The notes beneath the pieces are model-generated. The model was not told where the DNA came from and made no database searches. It worked only from the letters and a program-made list of their open reading frames with translations. A stretch of 64,000 nucleotides of DNA from Acorus gramineus (Eukaryota > Streptophyta > Magnoliopsida > Acorales > Acoraceae), in the NCBI GenBank assembly GCA_030737835.1, contig CM060847.1:9810704-9874703 (forward strand). The letters run 5' to 3'. Positions 34,751-45,383 of the stretch are shown in pieces (positions within the stretch are counted from its first letter, which is position 1; each line of letters starts with the position of its first letter). The translations under genes were made by a program, and so were the position numbers.

Positions 34751-36459
34751 ATAAAAAAACAAACCGACAGAAGAAGAAGAGAGAAGAAAACGAAAAATGA
34801 TAGGACACGTGTGAAATGGTCCTCTTTAAGTTCCCACGTGAGAGAATTCTTTAGGGCTGGTCTAAAATTGTCCCATGTAGCCCGCGATTTTGTCTCTCAT
34901 TCAAGGTGTTTAATTTATTATTCTATTATTATATTTCATTTCATTTATCAAATAAATAACAAATTATATATTAGTATTAATAAAGGGGAGTAAATAAAGA
35001 GCAATTATTATGTATTAATACGTCTACGTGCGATGACGGTTTTGTACATTCGAATAGTGGAATCCATGCAACCTATACACGTGTCAGAAAATGGGAGGCT
35101 CACATTCACAAATCACAAGGTGAGCTTATTCCGATTTTTCATATTCCCATCCAACATTACGTTCCGATCATTCTTTATTTTGGGTTGATGATGACATTAC
35201 ACAATTTTAGGCTTAAGAGCTATTTGGAACTCGGATTGTTATGATTCTTAAAATCCCTAAGTTTTTAATCTAGTTTTGTTAAAACTGGGAAAAAAAAATT
35301 TAAAACTTAACGAGTTATATAAATCTTAAAAAAATGATTTGAACCATCCATATTTGAGAATTTGTGGCTTCTCCAATCTAAAATATGATTAAATATGGAT
35401 TCAAATTCAAACGTTTATGTATTTATATTACAATAATACATACTGCTCATGTTGGTCAGTTGGTTAAATAATGAAGTTTTTTTTCCAGGAATGTCAAACA
35501 ATGATAAAAAAAAATTCATACAATTGAACACATATTTTATGTGATTCCACGATTTATCTACATCTATGGAGGAAAGAAAAAAATCAATTGTTTCATTATA
35601 GAGAAAAACTGTTATATAAAAACTCTTAACCTTTCTTCTAATCACTGTTTCCTTCTCTAAGAACGATCTTGTGCACTTTTCAAAATCTCTCTTAATCATG
35701 ATAAATAAAAAAACTAAATATATAACACATGATAAAACTATTACTGAGAATAGCCATTCAGTCCTTAATTCATCTTAATTATGAGTTTTTTAGGAGGCTT
35801 CTCATCCTGTTTAATAACAAGAAATCTTACAATACTTTGTAATCATCATATATTTTCAACATAATATACATCATTACAAATTTTTTTTTAAAAAATACAG
35901 TTATCCATCTATTGTACATGCATGTACAGACTACAGTACGACCAACGTATAGATAGCCAAGTACAATGTAACCCAAGTTCAAACCGTTCATGTTGATTAG
36001 TGTCACGTGCTTCACTCTATATTATTTTAACAAATATTTTTGAGACATTATTTGTCTTGTGATCTGTGTAACACGAACTAGACACCTAAGATCAAATGAT
36101 TAAACATCATCAGATATCAAAATAAATGAATGAATTCAAAAGCCTTGTAAAATAATTGGCTATCTGTTCTTTAACATAACTATATAAATATTAACCTTAT
36201 TTTAGTATGAGTTAATAGTTGGTTCATCCACGTTCTTCAATTAATATTTTTTATCTTGTAGAGTGAAGTGATAGAGATCATTAACATCCAAATCCAGATG
36301 AATTTCAGATGTGCATCAGAATTGTCTGTAGCCAGCTTAACCGAAGCCAACATGACAACCAAAAAATGTCACCATGTTGTCTTCTCAGTATTATTTTTTT
36401 CACAGTGTCCTTACACTGTTTTTCCTGGTTGGGTTACAATAATTCTCCCTTCACTAATT
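34751..36459. other. Gene-free AT-rich interval
   Basis: No family-like open frame, RNA gene or bounded repeat was recognised. Confidence 0.5.
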
Positions 36460-36563
36460 AACAATCACATTAAAATTCCAGCAAAATAAACAATCACGTT
36501 AAAACCCCAGCAAAATAAACAATCACATTAAAATCCCAGCAAAATAAACAATCACATTAAAAA
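36460..36563. repeat. Minisatellite, about 29 bp x 3.6
   Basis: Consecutive units share AACAATCACATTAAAA followed by TCCCAGCAAAATA, with one or two substitutions per unit. Confidence 0.85.
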
Positions 36564-37108
36564 AATTGAATCATACAACTTAAAAGGCCAGACGACAATA
36601 TATATATTAATTATAAGCTATACATGGATTAAATCCCCCATGTGGAGGAGCACATCAGTGGAGCCACCCTTTGAAATGTCTCAGTTTGGGCACTTTAGAG
36701 ACACCTAATATCAGAGAAGGAAGTTTTGATCACAGAATGGTCTTTGGTTAGGTAGAAGGATTTATTGCCAATGCATGTGAGGGGGCTGATGTGAACACCT
36801 TAGCTTAATTAATCTCCTCCTACATTATCTTCTACTATTCTATTTTCTAATGTGCATCTGAAAACCTGGACTTACATTCTACAAGGGATTATTATAATAG
36901 TATCTAAATCCAGTTAACATGCATGGTTCATAATCAATGCTTATAGAATCACAGGTAAGCACCCACACACTACATCAACCACATTGCCCATAAACAAACA
37001 AATGATGTTTATTAGTCTAAACTTCAGTACCACCATTTCAATGATTTTTGCCTGTCATTATGTTTTGTTGTACCTGTGCATGGTTATAAATACTTAAATG
37101 CAACTCTC
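36564..37108. other. Gene-free interval
   Basis: AT-rich, no feature recognised. Confidence 0.5.
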
Positions 37109-37240
37109 TTTTTTTTTTTTTTTTTGGTAGATAAGTGTTTTATATTATTTTCTGATAAAATCTTACATTAGAATGAAGTAAGATTCGAATCCAAGACTCG
37201 GTCAATGAAAATATATTTTTGTCACAATTGGTTAAAAATT
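37109..37240 (-). repeat. SINE-like element, minus strand
   Basis: A T run at 37109-37126 is the A tail on the minus strand. Upstream of it the minus strand reads GAGTCTTGGATTCGAATCTTAC, a box B close to that of the SINE at 30988. The target duplication is unclear. Confidence 0.5.
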
Positions 37241-38273
37241 GATTTGATAATTATATTTAAATCTAACAAGTAGAGTTTTCACATTACCACCTTTACATAT
37301 GCAACACAAAATTCATGAAGATAATAAAAACAGATCGAAATGAATCCCAAATAATATTATAACTTGGTGTGGTTATTGGTTCAGTGGAGTTTGAGCCACA
37401 ACCATATAACATAAATGCAAGATCGAATGTCAATCCATTTTGGGTGCTTAATTAAAGACAGCAAAAAAGTGAAAAACAAATCCCTAGAAGAAACAAGTGT
37501 TCTACTTAGGGAGGGGAGCAAAGTTTCGTTCACTCAAACTATATATTTTATGATGATTAATTTAATTTAATCATTGAAAAAATATATAAATAGATATGAT
37601 GACCAACTAAGGTGACATCAACCTTATAAATGTTTTCTTGGGGGAATGTGATTGCGATTTACAAGGGAGAGAACATGTGGAGTTGCATGTGAGTTTTAAT
37701 TAAATATTTAAATCCACACGTGCTTGAGTTAATAGCCTTAAATTGTGCGTGAAAGTTAACAATGCCAAAACAGAGAGAAGCTTCATGCTTGTTTCATTTG
37801 TGGATTCTCATTTTATTGATCTGTCCAAATTGTACTTAATCACAAAATATATATGATTGTCCTTAATTTATTTCTTATAGGTTTTTCTATGACAAGTAGT
37901 GACTAGTCTTAAGGAATTCTTGACTTAATTAATCACTTATTTACATTATAAAATTTATTTTGTGCACTGGTAACTTTTTCTTCTTTAATTAGGGGCAACT
38001 TTTTGCATAGGTTGGAATCATATATGTATTTTTGTATACCTGTAGTCTCTTCATTGTTAGCTAGCAAGTGTTAAGAGAGATTTTTCTCACACAAGGTTAT
38101 TGTTATATTCTATTTGTGGTTTGTTGTTTTGTGTTACGGATGGAGCTGTAGCTCAACGCATATTTTTCGTATAAAGTACCCACAACAAGTCTTGAATTTT
38201 ACTACTTAATGATCGAATTGATTTCTCATCATCTCTGTGGATCAAAATTTGAGATCAATGAGCATTTATGTCA
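37241..38273. other. Gene-free interval with an old SINE-like fragment
   Basis: At about 38143-38215 GGATGGAGCTGTAGCTCAACGC resembles the head of the SINE at 38283; otherwise nothing was recognised. Confidence 0.4.
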
Positions 38274-38282
38274 TTGAACTAT

Positions 38283-38378
38283 GGATGAACCTGTAGCTTA
38301 ATGGTTGACAATTAATAAAATTTACAATAACAAAATCTTGGGTTCGATACCCACTGTTTATCAACAAAAAAAAGTCTG
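38283..38378 (+). mobile_element. Short tRNA-derived SINE with 9-bp target duplication
   Basis: The head GATGAACCTGTAGCTTAATGG is box-A-like, GGGTTCGATACCCAC is a good box B, and an A run follows. Direct TTGAACTAT occurs at 38274-38282 and 38379-38387. Confidence 0.8.
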
Positions 38379-38387
38379 TTGAACTAT

Positions 38388-39068
38388 AATATATGTATAA
38401 ATGCACACAGTTAAATCAATTCATATATGAATTCTAATCAGAGTTGAATCTCATCAGTTCTCAATAAGGAATTGATACGTGTCACTCACATGTTTAGACA
38501 TGTGTTAATCTCTCATTGAAGATTAACGAAATTAAAATTGATAAAATATAGCTTCATAGTTAGTTCATTTATATATTTGAGGCTTTGACTGTAAAGTGCC
38601 AAGTTTTGATTTGTTGAATTGCTGATACCGCTGAGTTTCTCAATGAGTTCTTGAGCTACAATTAAATATTATTAGCAATTGTTAAATATTCCTTAAATAA
38701 ATTCTTGCCCCCACTCTATGAGCAGGCATGATTAGAAACAAATTTAAAGGGAAACACATATTGAAATGGGAAACAGAACAGTATGGAAAGACTAAAATTG
38801 AGATAAAAACAAAGACATTCATCAATACTAACATTCATCAATACTAACACTCACTTTGATGTTCTTAATGTATTATAAGAAAAATAAGCTAGGCTCCCAA
38901 AACATACCTTAATTTATAAGAAATCTTACTTACCCAACATATATAACAATGGATAAGAATGTTTGAATGTAAAATAGAGCCACGCCACTCTCAATGTAAC
39001 CATTATTATTTATATCACACAATTGTTGGAGGGAATTCTAGTTGTTAATCGAATTTTGCATTAGTTTG
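38388..39068. other. Gene-free interval
   Basis: AT-rich flank of the LTR element, with a small duplication ATTCATCAATACTAAC near 38817-38848. Confidence 0.5.
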
Positions 39069-39236
39069 TGTTAGAATAAAGAAAAGGAAGTTGTTGTTGT
39101 ATTAGAGGAGCTAAAGACTCTATTTATAGATACATAGAGGAAAACCTAAAATACTTGAAAAGAAAAATAGGAAACTAATAATATAATAATAATGATAATA
39201 AAGACATAATATTATCCTAATAATGACTCTTTGACA
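39069..39236 (-). repeat. 3' LTR of the non-coding retroelement
   Basis: 168 bp. It is directly repeated at 41472-41660 with indels and has TG...CA termini on the minus strand. Confidence 0.85.
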
Positions 39237-39654
39237 CCCCCTCCCAAACTCTGAAAGGTAGAACCCTTAGAGTTTGTACAAAAATGAGAAGGTGGCGGAG
39301 GCTGGCGATAGCGATGGGCTGTAGGGTGGGGCACGGCACAACGCGGCAGAGGCATGTGCAAGCACAGTAGGGGCACGTTTAGACGCGGCAGGGGTGCAAC
39401 AAAGGCACGACAGGGGCGCTGCAAGCAGTAGGGGTGCGTGCATGCGCGACAGGGGCGCAACTGAGGCAAGACATGGGTGTTGCACGGCGCAGGAGGGGCA
39501 AGGATAGGAACGTGGATGGGCGTAGAGACGGGCCCGAACATGCACGCAGACGACGCGAAGAATAAAGAGAGAGGACAAAGAGCGCACATAAAAGAGGACG
39601 CGTATGGCAGCTGCAATGCTGCAAAAAGAGAAAGAACGCATATAGAAGAAGACA

Positions 39655-39945
39655 TGTGCAGAGGCAGCAAGAGGAGTCGCAAGATTGCACGGAGAGCGCG
39701 AGAGGCAGTCGGTGCGGCAAGAAGATGCACGGAGGTGTGCAAGTGGAGTCGAAAGATTGCACTAGAGCGCGAGAGGGCGGTTGATCCCGTATGGAGATGC
39801 ACGGAGGTGTGCAAAGGAGTCGCGAGATTGCATGAGAGCACAAGAGGGAGGTCGATGCCGTAGGAAGATGCGTGGAGGTGTGTAAGAGGAGTCGCAAGAT
39901 TGCATGAGAGCACAAGAGGGCGGTCGATGCCGTAGGAAGATGTCG
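39655..39945. repeat. Minisatellite 1 in the LTR element, about 71 bp x 4
   Basis: Units share GTCGCAAGATTGCA..GAG followed by GATGCACGGAGGTGTGCAAG, starting near 39677, 39748, 39819 and 39890. Confidence 0.8.
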
Positions 39946-40439
39946 GTAGAGGGCAGCCAAGAGCAGTAGAGAGCGCTGGAGGGTGGCCGAAGATGGCCAA
40001 GAGCGGCCAAAGGCTCGCTGAAGGTGGCGGAGAGCGGCCGACAGCAGCGGAGAGCGCTAAAGGGTGGCCGGAGATGGCCAAGAACGGCCAAAGGATCGTC
40101 GATGGCAGCGGAGGGCCACCAGAGAGCAGCTGGAGGTGGCCGAGAGAGGCAGAGGATCACCAGAGGTGGCGGAGAGCGGCCGGAGGGCTGTCGGGAAGCG
40201 ACGGCCGATGGTGGCCGGAGGCAACATCCAATGGTGGTCAATAGCGGAGGGCGGTGGCCGTTGTGCGCACAGGTGGCAGGGGTGCACAGGAGCTCGTAGG
40301 GTACTGCGGATCAGGGCCCTTGCCAGCTCTGGGACGCATATGAGTGCATTGGGGCGCGCTGGACAGGTGTCCCGGACAGGTTCCTGGGAGTTCTGGGTGC
40401 TGTACCGGGAGCGCTGGCACAAGCTGGCAGGGTCTGGCA

Positions 40440-40730
40440 CTCGCTAGCAGGCGCTGAAACACGTTGGCACGCAAATCCCAGGAGATCCAGGAGCGCTGTC
40501 ACGCGCTAGCAAGGCAAATCCCGGGAGATCCGGGAGCGCTATCACGCGCTGGCAAGGCAAATCCCAAGAGATCCGGAAGCGCCGTCATGCGTTGGCAGAG
40601 CAGATCCCAGGAGATCCGGGAGCGCTGTCACGCGGTGGCAGGGCAGATCTCAGGAGATCCGGGAGCGCTATCACACGCTGGCAAGATAGATTCCAGGAGA
40701 TTCGGGAACTCTGGCATGCTTTGGCAGGGC
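40440..40730. repeat. Minisatellite 2 in the LTR element, about 43-54 bp x 6
   Basis: Units share CAGGAGATCCGGGAGCGCT followed by ATCACGCGCTGGCAAG, with about 5-10% divergence between neighbours. Confidence 0.8.
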
Positions 40731-40734
40731 AGAC

Positions 40735-41290
40735 AGGATGCGACTGCAGGGCTGGCAGGGCACGTCCGCAGGGCTGGCAGAGCGTGTCGGCAGGGTTGGC
40801 AGGGCGTGTGGGCAGGGTTGGCAGGGCTAGGCAGGGCGTGTCAGCAGGGCTGGCAGGGCACCTCGCCAGGGCAAAGCAGGGCTGGCAGGGCACAACGGCA
40901 TGGCACGGCAGTGCTGGCAGGTCCGTCGGCAAGGCATGACGACAGGGCACGTTGGCAGGGAGCGATGGCAGGGCGAAGTAGGGCGTGTTGGCAAGGCTAG
41001 CAAGGCACGTCGGCAGGGCTAGCAGGGCACGTCTTCAAGGCATAGCAGGGCGCAACGGCAGGGCTGGCGGGGCACGTCGGCAGGGCTGGCAGGGCACGGC
41101 AGTGCTGGCAGGTCCGTCGGTAAGGCACGATGGCAGGGCTGGCAGGGCACGTTCGGCAGGGCGCGATGGTAGAGCGAGGTAGGGCTTGTCGGCAAGGCTA
41201 GCAAGGCACGTCAGCAGGGCTCAATGGCATGGCTTGCAGGTCCGTCGACAAGGCACGACGGCAGGGCTGGCAGGACACGGGCGAGCGCGA
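40735..41290. repeat. Minisatellite 3 in the LTR element, GGCAGGGCTGGCAGGGCAC type
   Basis: More than 20 short, variable units built from GGCAGGGCT and GGCAGGGCACGTC, GC-rich and strand-asymmetric (G on plus). They produce long overlapping open frames on both strands. Confidence 0.85.
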
Positions 41291-41374
41291 CGGTTTGCAG
41301 AGAAGCACAAAGGCGTGGGAATGTGCGTGATGGTGCAAGGTGGAGCTTTTAGATCTCACGAGCAAAATTCCTCC

Positions 41375-41409
41375 CCCGCTCCGATTGAGGAGTCTTCAAT
41401 CGGAGCGGG
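41375..41409. repeat. Perfect 14-bp hairpin in the LTR element leader
   Basis: CCCGCTCCGATTGA (41375-41388) and TCAATCGGAGCGGG (41396-41409) pair perfectly across a 7-base loop. The hairpin begins 50 bases after the primer site in the element's own direction, where retroelements keep dimerisation or packaging structures. Confidence 0.85.
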
Positions 41410-41458
41410 AAAGGGAAAGAAAAACTTTTTTTTGTGGATCTAGAGTTTTTGAGGTGGA

Positions 41459-41471
41459 GGCTCTGATACCA
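41459..41471 (-). other. Primer-binding site of the LTR element
   Basis: The minus strand reads TGGTATCAGAGCC directly after the 5' LTR. This complements the 3' end of plant initiator Met tRNA. Confidence 0.85.
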
Positions 41472-41660
41472 TATTAGAATAAGGAAAATAAAATTGTTGT
41501 TGTATTAGAGGAGCTAAAGGCTCTATTTATAGATACATATAGAAAAACCTAAAATACCATAAAAGAAAACTAGAAAAACTAGGAAAATTAAGAAACTAAT
41601 AATATAATAATAATAATAATAATAAAGACATAATATTATCCTAATAATGACTCTTTAACA
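41472..41660 (-). repeat. 5' LTR of the non-coding retroelement
   Basis: 189 bp. The minus strand begins TGTTAAAGAGTCATTATTAGG, has TATAAATAG near 41531-41523, and ends ATTCTAATA where the other LTR has TAACA. Confidence 0.85.
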
Positions 41661-42007
41661 GGATGAAAATGTTTGTCTTTAATTCAGTTATTTTAGTCCA
41701 CTGAGGGAAGTGCTTGCCATGATTTCATATGAGAACTAGAAATTAAATTTAAAATATTAAGTGACAAGGACATATGAAAGACAAAATTGGAGATCGATCT
41801 CTTATAACTTCAAAACTCAAACACTTGAGAAGGTTTTGAAGCCCAGCTCCATTATATTTCATGAAAATAAAAAAAAAACAAAAAAAAACATGAAGCCTCA
41901 TAGAGAGTGCTCTAAAGAAAAAGAGAAAATTAAAAACCAATTCCAAAGCTCATCTCTCTATGACCCCCCCAACTCTCCTTTAGGGTTTCATCCACTACAT
42001 TGGCTTC

Positions 42008-43306
42008 TTATTGAGAACTTGAATTCCTTTCTCTATATGAAGATAAGATGGCATCAATGGCTTCCTTCACTTGTGTAAGCTCCGGAGCTTTACCACCTTG
42101 TGCTGGCCAAAACTCATCCGTCGCCAGAACCTACAGCGACGATGGATAAATAAATTTTGTTACCATCAATTTTAGGTGGAAAAAAAAAATTACATATAGT
42201 TCATTATGATCTATTATAAAAGAAATGTTACCTTCACTTGTAGTTGGAGGAACTTGACATAAGTGATGGCTTTCTCTAACATGGTCACCAAATCAACCTG
42301 CACAAAAAGAACACATTAGACTGTCATAATAAGTAATTAAACAAAATGAGAAGTTATATTGATTATGAAGACTTATGTATATCACCTTTGAACCATTGGG
42401 TACGAGCTCTTGTAGTACTTTAAGTCGTTCGCTTATCCGTTCTCGTCGGTTCTAAGACATGACAAAAGCTATAATTCAATGGAAAGTTCTTTTTGATTTG
42501 GAATTCTTGAATGAGTTTTTCATTCTTACGAAGGATGTCAAACTAACCTTAGCTGCTATACTCTGAGGATCCTTTGATTGCATTGGTTTTGGCTTCTTTT
42601 GCTTGCTTGTCCCCAAACAATGCTTCTTTGAAGCTTGCAAGTCCTCACCCTACAAAATCAATGGAAATATGAATGTATGATCAAAACATACTCTACAAAA
42701 ATAACTTTTTAGTGCAATGGATGAATATCACACCGAATACTGTCGTTTCTTGTTAGCATCATTCATTGAATCATAACAGCTTGGTGTCTCGAAACAATTC
42801 GCCTCTAGGCGAGGAGGCGAGGAGGTACAACATTTTGGATCAAGTTGATCCATATCGTAATTATGGTCGATAACACCATCCCAAACATTGACATCTCCTT
42901 CGTCGCGAAGAAGACGTTCCCCTTGCTCAAAATCAAGCACCGAATCGCCATACTGAACCCAATTGTCCGGCCCATTATTAATATTCTTGAAGCTCAGGAT
43001 CGATTGGGCTTCATTGGACGGAGAATTCACACTCTCGGAGAGGAAGCCATTGAAGTTTGGAATCGAAAAAGAGTGGTTTATTTGGCTCGACGACTCGCCC
43101 TTCTCAAACGCAAACTTTTGGCATTGGTGGTGGCTTTTGAAGCCGAGGAAAGCGAGATGGGAATTATCAGGGACTAATTGGGCTGATAAATCAAGATGGT
43201 GGTTGTTGTTGTTGTGGTTGTTGTGATTGTTGTTGTTGGTATAAATTGAGAGATGGGCTTGATTGATGGAGTCTTGCAAGGAGGTTCTCTTGTTGGCAAG
43301 AGCCAT
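42008..43306 (-). CDS. bHLH transcription factor, RHD6/RSL1 class
   Basis: Five exons (43306-42734, 42649-42548, 42451-42386, 42297-42232, 42130-42008) give 309 residues with GT-AG junctions. The bHLH is split over exons 2-4: DPQSIAAKNRRERISERLK (basic), [35 protein letters not shown]. It is followed by DEFWPAQGGKAPELTQVKEAIDAILSS, the tail peculiar to class I RSL proteins (AtRHD6, AtRSL1). These nuclear factors start root-hair (and rhizoid) differentiation and activate class II RSL genes. The N-terminus matches at MAL and is otherwise variable, with an Asn/His run (residues about 24-36) encoded by a GTT repeat at 43199-43242. The stop lies 348 bp from the LTR element. Confidence 0.93.
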
Positions 43307-43381
43307 TGAAGTGAGTGAGATTTGTGTGTGTGATTGAAAGACTAAAATGGATGGATTGTTAGGAAGGGTTGTGGAGGGGAA

Positions 43382-43392
43382 CCTTTAAATAT
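43382..43392 (-). promoter_or_regulatory. TATA-like box of the RHD6-like gene
   Basis: The minus strand reads CATATTTAAAGG about 80 bases before the ATG at 43306, consistent with a short leader. Confidence 0.45.
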
Positions 43393-43610
43393 GTATGATT
43401 TACAAGTGAAGTGGTGTCATAAAGTCACTTGTATTATTGTAAAGACCTTGTTAGCTGGCTTTAATGAATGAATGAATGAAAGGAGAGACACAGAGAGACT
43501 GTGTGTGTGTTTGTGTGAGAGAGGGACTTTAAAGAGGGTTCAGGTACCTGTGGAGACTTGGAGAGGAATCTTAGACGTGGGAGGGGCGACAGATCCGCCG
43601 TAGCTTTAGC

Positions 43611-43640
43611 ATCTCTCTCTCTCTCTCTCTCTCTCTCTTA
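43611..43640. repeat. (TC)n microsatellite upstream of the RHD6-like gene
   Basis: An uninterrupted TC run of roughly 14 repeats; on the minus strand it is a GA run about 310 bases upstream of the start codon. Confidence 0.9.
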
Positions 43641-44780
43641 TCTAAGGAATTCATTCTGTATCTCTCTATCTCTGTCTCTCTTTCTCACGTGGGACAATAG
43701 CAAAGTTAATCGGAAGCAAATATTGCAGCATTGTCTTATCTAATAGAGGGTACTGAATTCTAGGAGATGCTGTCTTGTTATATATTCAAATCTACCTTCA
43801 TTTATTAGCCAGTGATGTTTTTATGTATTTGCATTTTTGTAGCAAGAGGAAGGTGATCAACTGGTGATGGTGTTAGCTTCCTATATTGTTTTGCAATCAC
43901 TTTAATTTGCTGTACTCTGACATCTTAAAATAGAAACTTTAATTAGCGGCACTTCGAGTTTTATTTTCATTGATAGTAGAATATTTGAAAAGAAAAAAAT
44001 AAAAATTGAATGAGAATTTTTTTTTTATTTATGTTAAGGGCTACATTCTGACATTCATTCTTATTGTCTTCCGACTAGAAAAATTAGTCGTTTGAAAAGT
44101 TTATGTTTATATTCGTTCCTATATATTCCAGACAAATACGGAATCTAATAAAATTGGATTTCAGGAATAAGAAATTTTCAAAGGACAGAGATAAAAAATG
44201 GGCAGGCTCACCAACCCCTCCAAACCACCTTACGGATTCTATGAAGTCCTTTATAGCAGTACTATTATATGTTTAATTATCGTAATACTTTTAATTTAAT
44301 AAAATATTTTATATGCTTCATTTTATGATTGTATGTTTTAATTAGCATAATCACAATTCATTGAGTATCCAACTTTTTTTGAATGTATGCAAAGAAAATT
44401 TATTTTCGTTGAACTTATACTTTATGAAATTAGTACCTTCATGGTCATACACTAGCTACAAGAAATAGGACTTTAATTTTAGCGACTATATGTACCGCGA
44501 CATAGAAAAATATTTATAATATACTCATAATTGACAAAGATCATACACTAACTAATTATGTTAATTAGTACCTTCATGGGTTGCATTAATGATGACTATT
44601 AAGAGGGACATTACAACTTTTTTTTATCCCAGTTTAAGTAGATCTGTTTGATGGAAATTGAAACCATAATGCATGATACTTGTGTTTTTATTTCGTATTC
44701 CCCTTCTGTTTCTCTCTTTCATTTTTATCTCTACTATTTCTTTGACCCGAGTTACAGAATTCAAATTATATTTTAAAAAA
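43641..44780. other. Gene-free AT-rich interval
   Basis: No coding signal or bounded repeat was recognised. Confidence 0.5.
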
Positions 44781-45383
44781 GGGTTAAAGATGTTTGAGTC
44801 CTTTAGAAACACAGAAAATGTCTAATATATTCCTACCGTTAAATCATTTTTAACCTATCAATGTTAAAATTAATCATAGGTGTGATTTTACTATTATATC
44901 ATCTACAATGCATAACATGGTGATTAATATGAGCTTTTTAACTTGTGTAATCACATCATCAAAATGTAAAATAAAAAATCTGAGTAATATCTATAGTATA
45001 TTAAATACAATACATAAATAAAATCATCTTCACAATTACAATTGTTTGAAATAGAAGCAAAAAAATAATAATAATGGAGTAGTATGCAATAATAACGTCA
45101 AAATCTGCAAAAGAAAAAAAATGAAAATGGGTTTGATCAGGGGCAAGATGGTCATTTAAAAGGAAATATATGTTTTTTCTATTTTTTTTAATGATTTATA
45201 TAAGTGTTTAATTTCACACAGATAGAATATTATGAGAATATATCGTCAAATTGAATAAAAAGTTAACTCATGGACTAAATTGACTAATCATAACAGTTTA
45301 AAGGACTTGTATGTCCGACTCCAAGTTTGCAAGGTCTTATATGGGTTTATGGATGTTTACAGGGACTCAAATATTTTTAATCC
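44781..45383. mobile_element. Mutator-like MITE (family F)
   Basis: Left GGGTTAAAGATGTTTGAGTCC mirrors right (reverse complement GGATTAAAAATATTTGAGTCC). TTTTAAAAA flanks both ends (44771-44779, 45384-45392), a 9-bp duplication as in Mutator-type elements, though its low complexity weakens it. The 603-bp interior has no gene. Confidence 0.75.

Larger units (their letters stand above)
39069..41660 (-). mobile_element. Non-coding LTR retrotransposon (LARD/TRIM-like), minus strand
   Basis: On the minus strand the order is: 5' LTR 41660-41472, primer site 41471-41459 (TGGTATCAGAGCC, tRNA-iMet type), interior, polypurine tract TTTGGGAGGGGG (39248-39237), and 3' LTR 39236-39069 starting TGTCAAAGAG and ending TCTAACA. 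Both LTRs contain TATAAATAG at the expected place. No gag, protease, integrase or reverse transcriptase sequence is visible. The 2.2-kb interior is GC-rich and almost wholly minisatellite. Five-base flanks (GTTTG, GGATG) do not match, so the insertion is old or rearranged. The 5' LTR has extra bases relative to the 3' LTR. Confidence 0.9.

Noticed and set aside
36460..36563. Considered as a CRISPR-like array
   Set aside because: Units abut with no unique spacers and the host is a plant; it is a minisatellite.
39212..40081. 289-residue open frame on the minus strand in the LTR element
   Set aside because: It is built from minisatellite units, overlaps long frames on both strands, starts at a non-ATG codon and runs into the 3' LTR. 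It shows no domain.
40464..41443. Overlapping plus-strand frames with GRAGRA-like text
   Set aside because: Products of short GC-rich tandem repeats; no start context, splice sites or family similarity.
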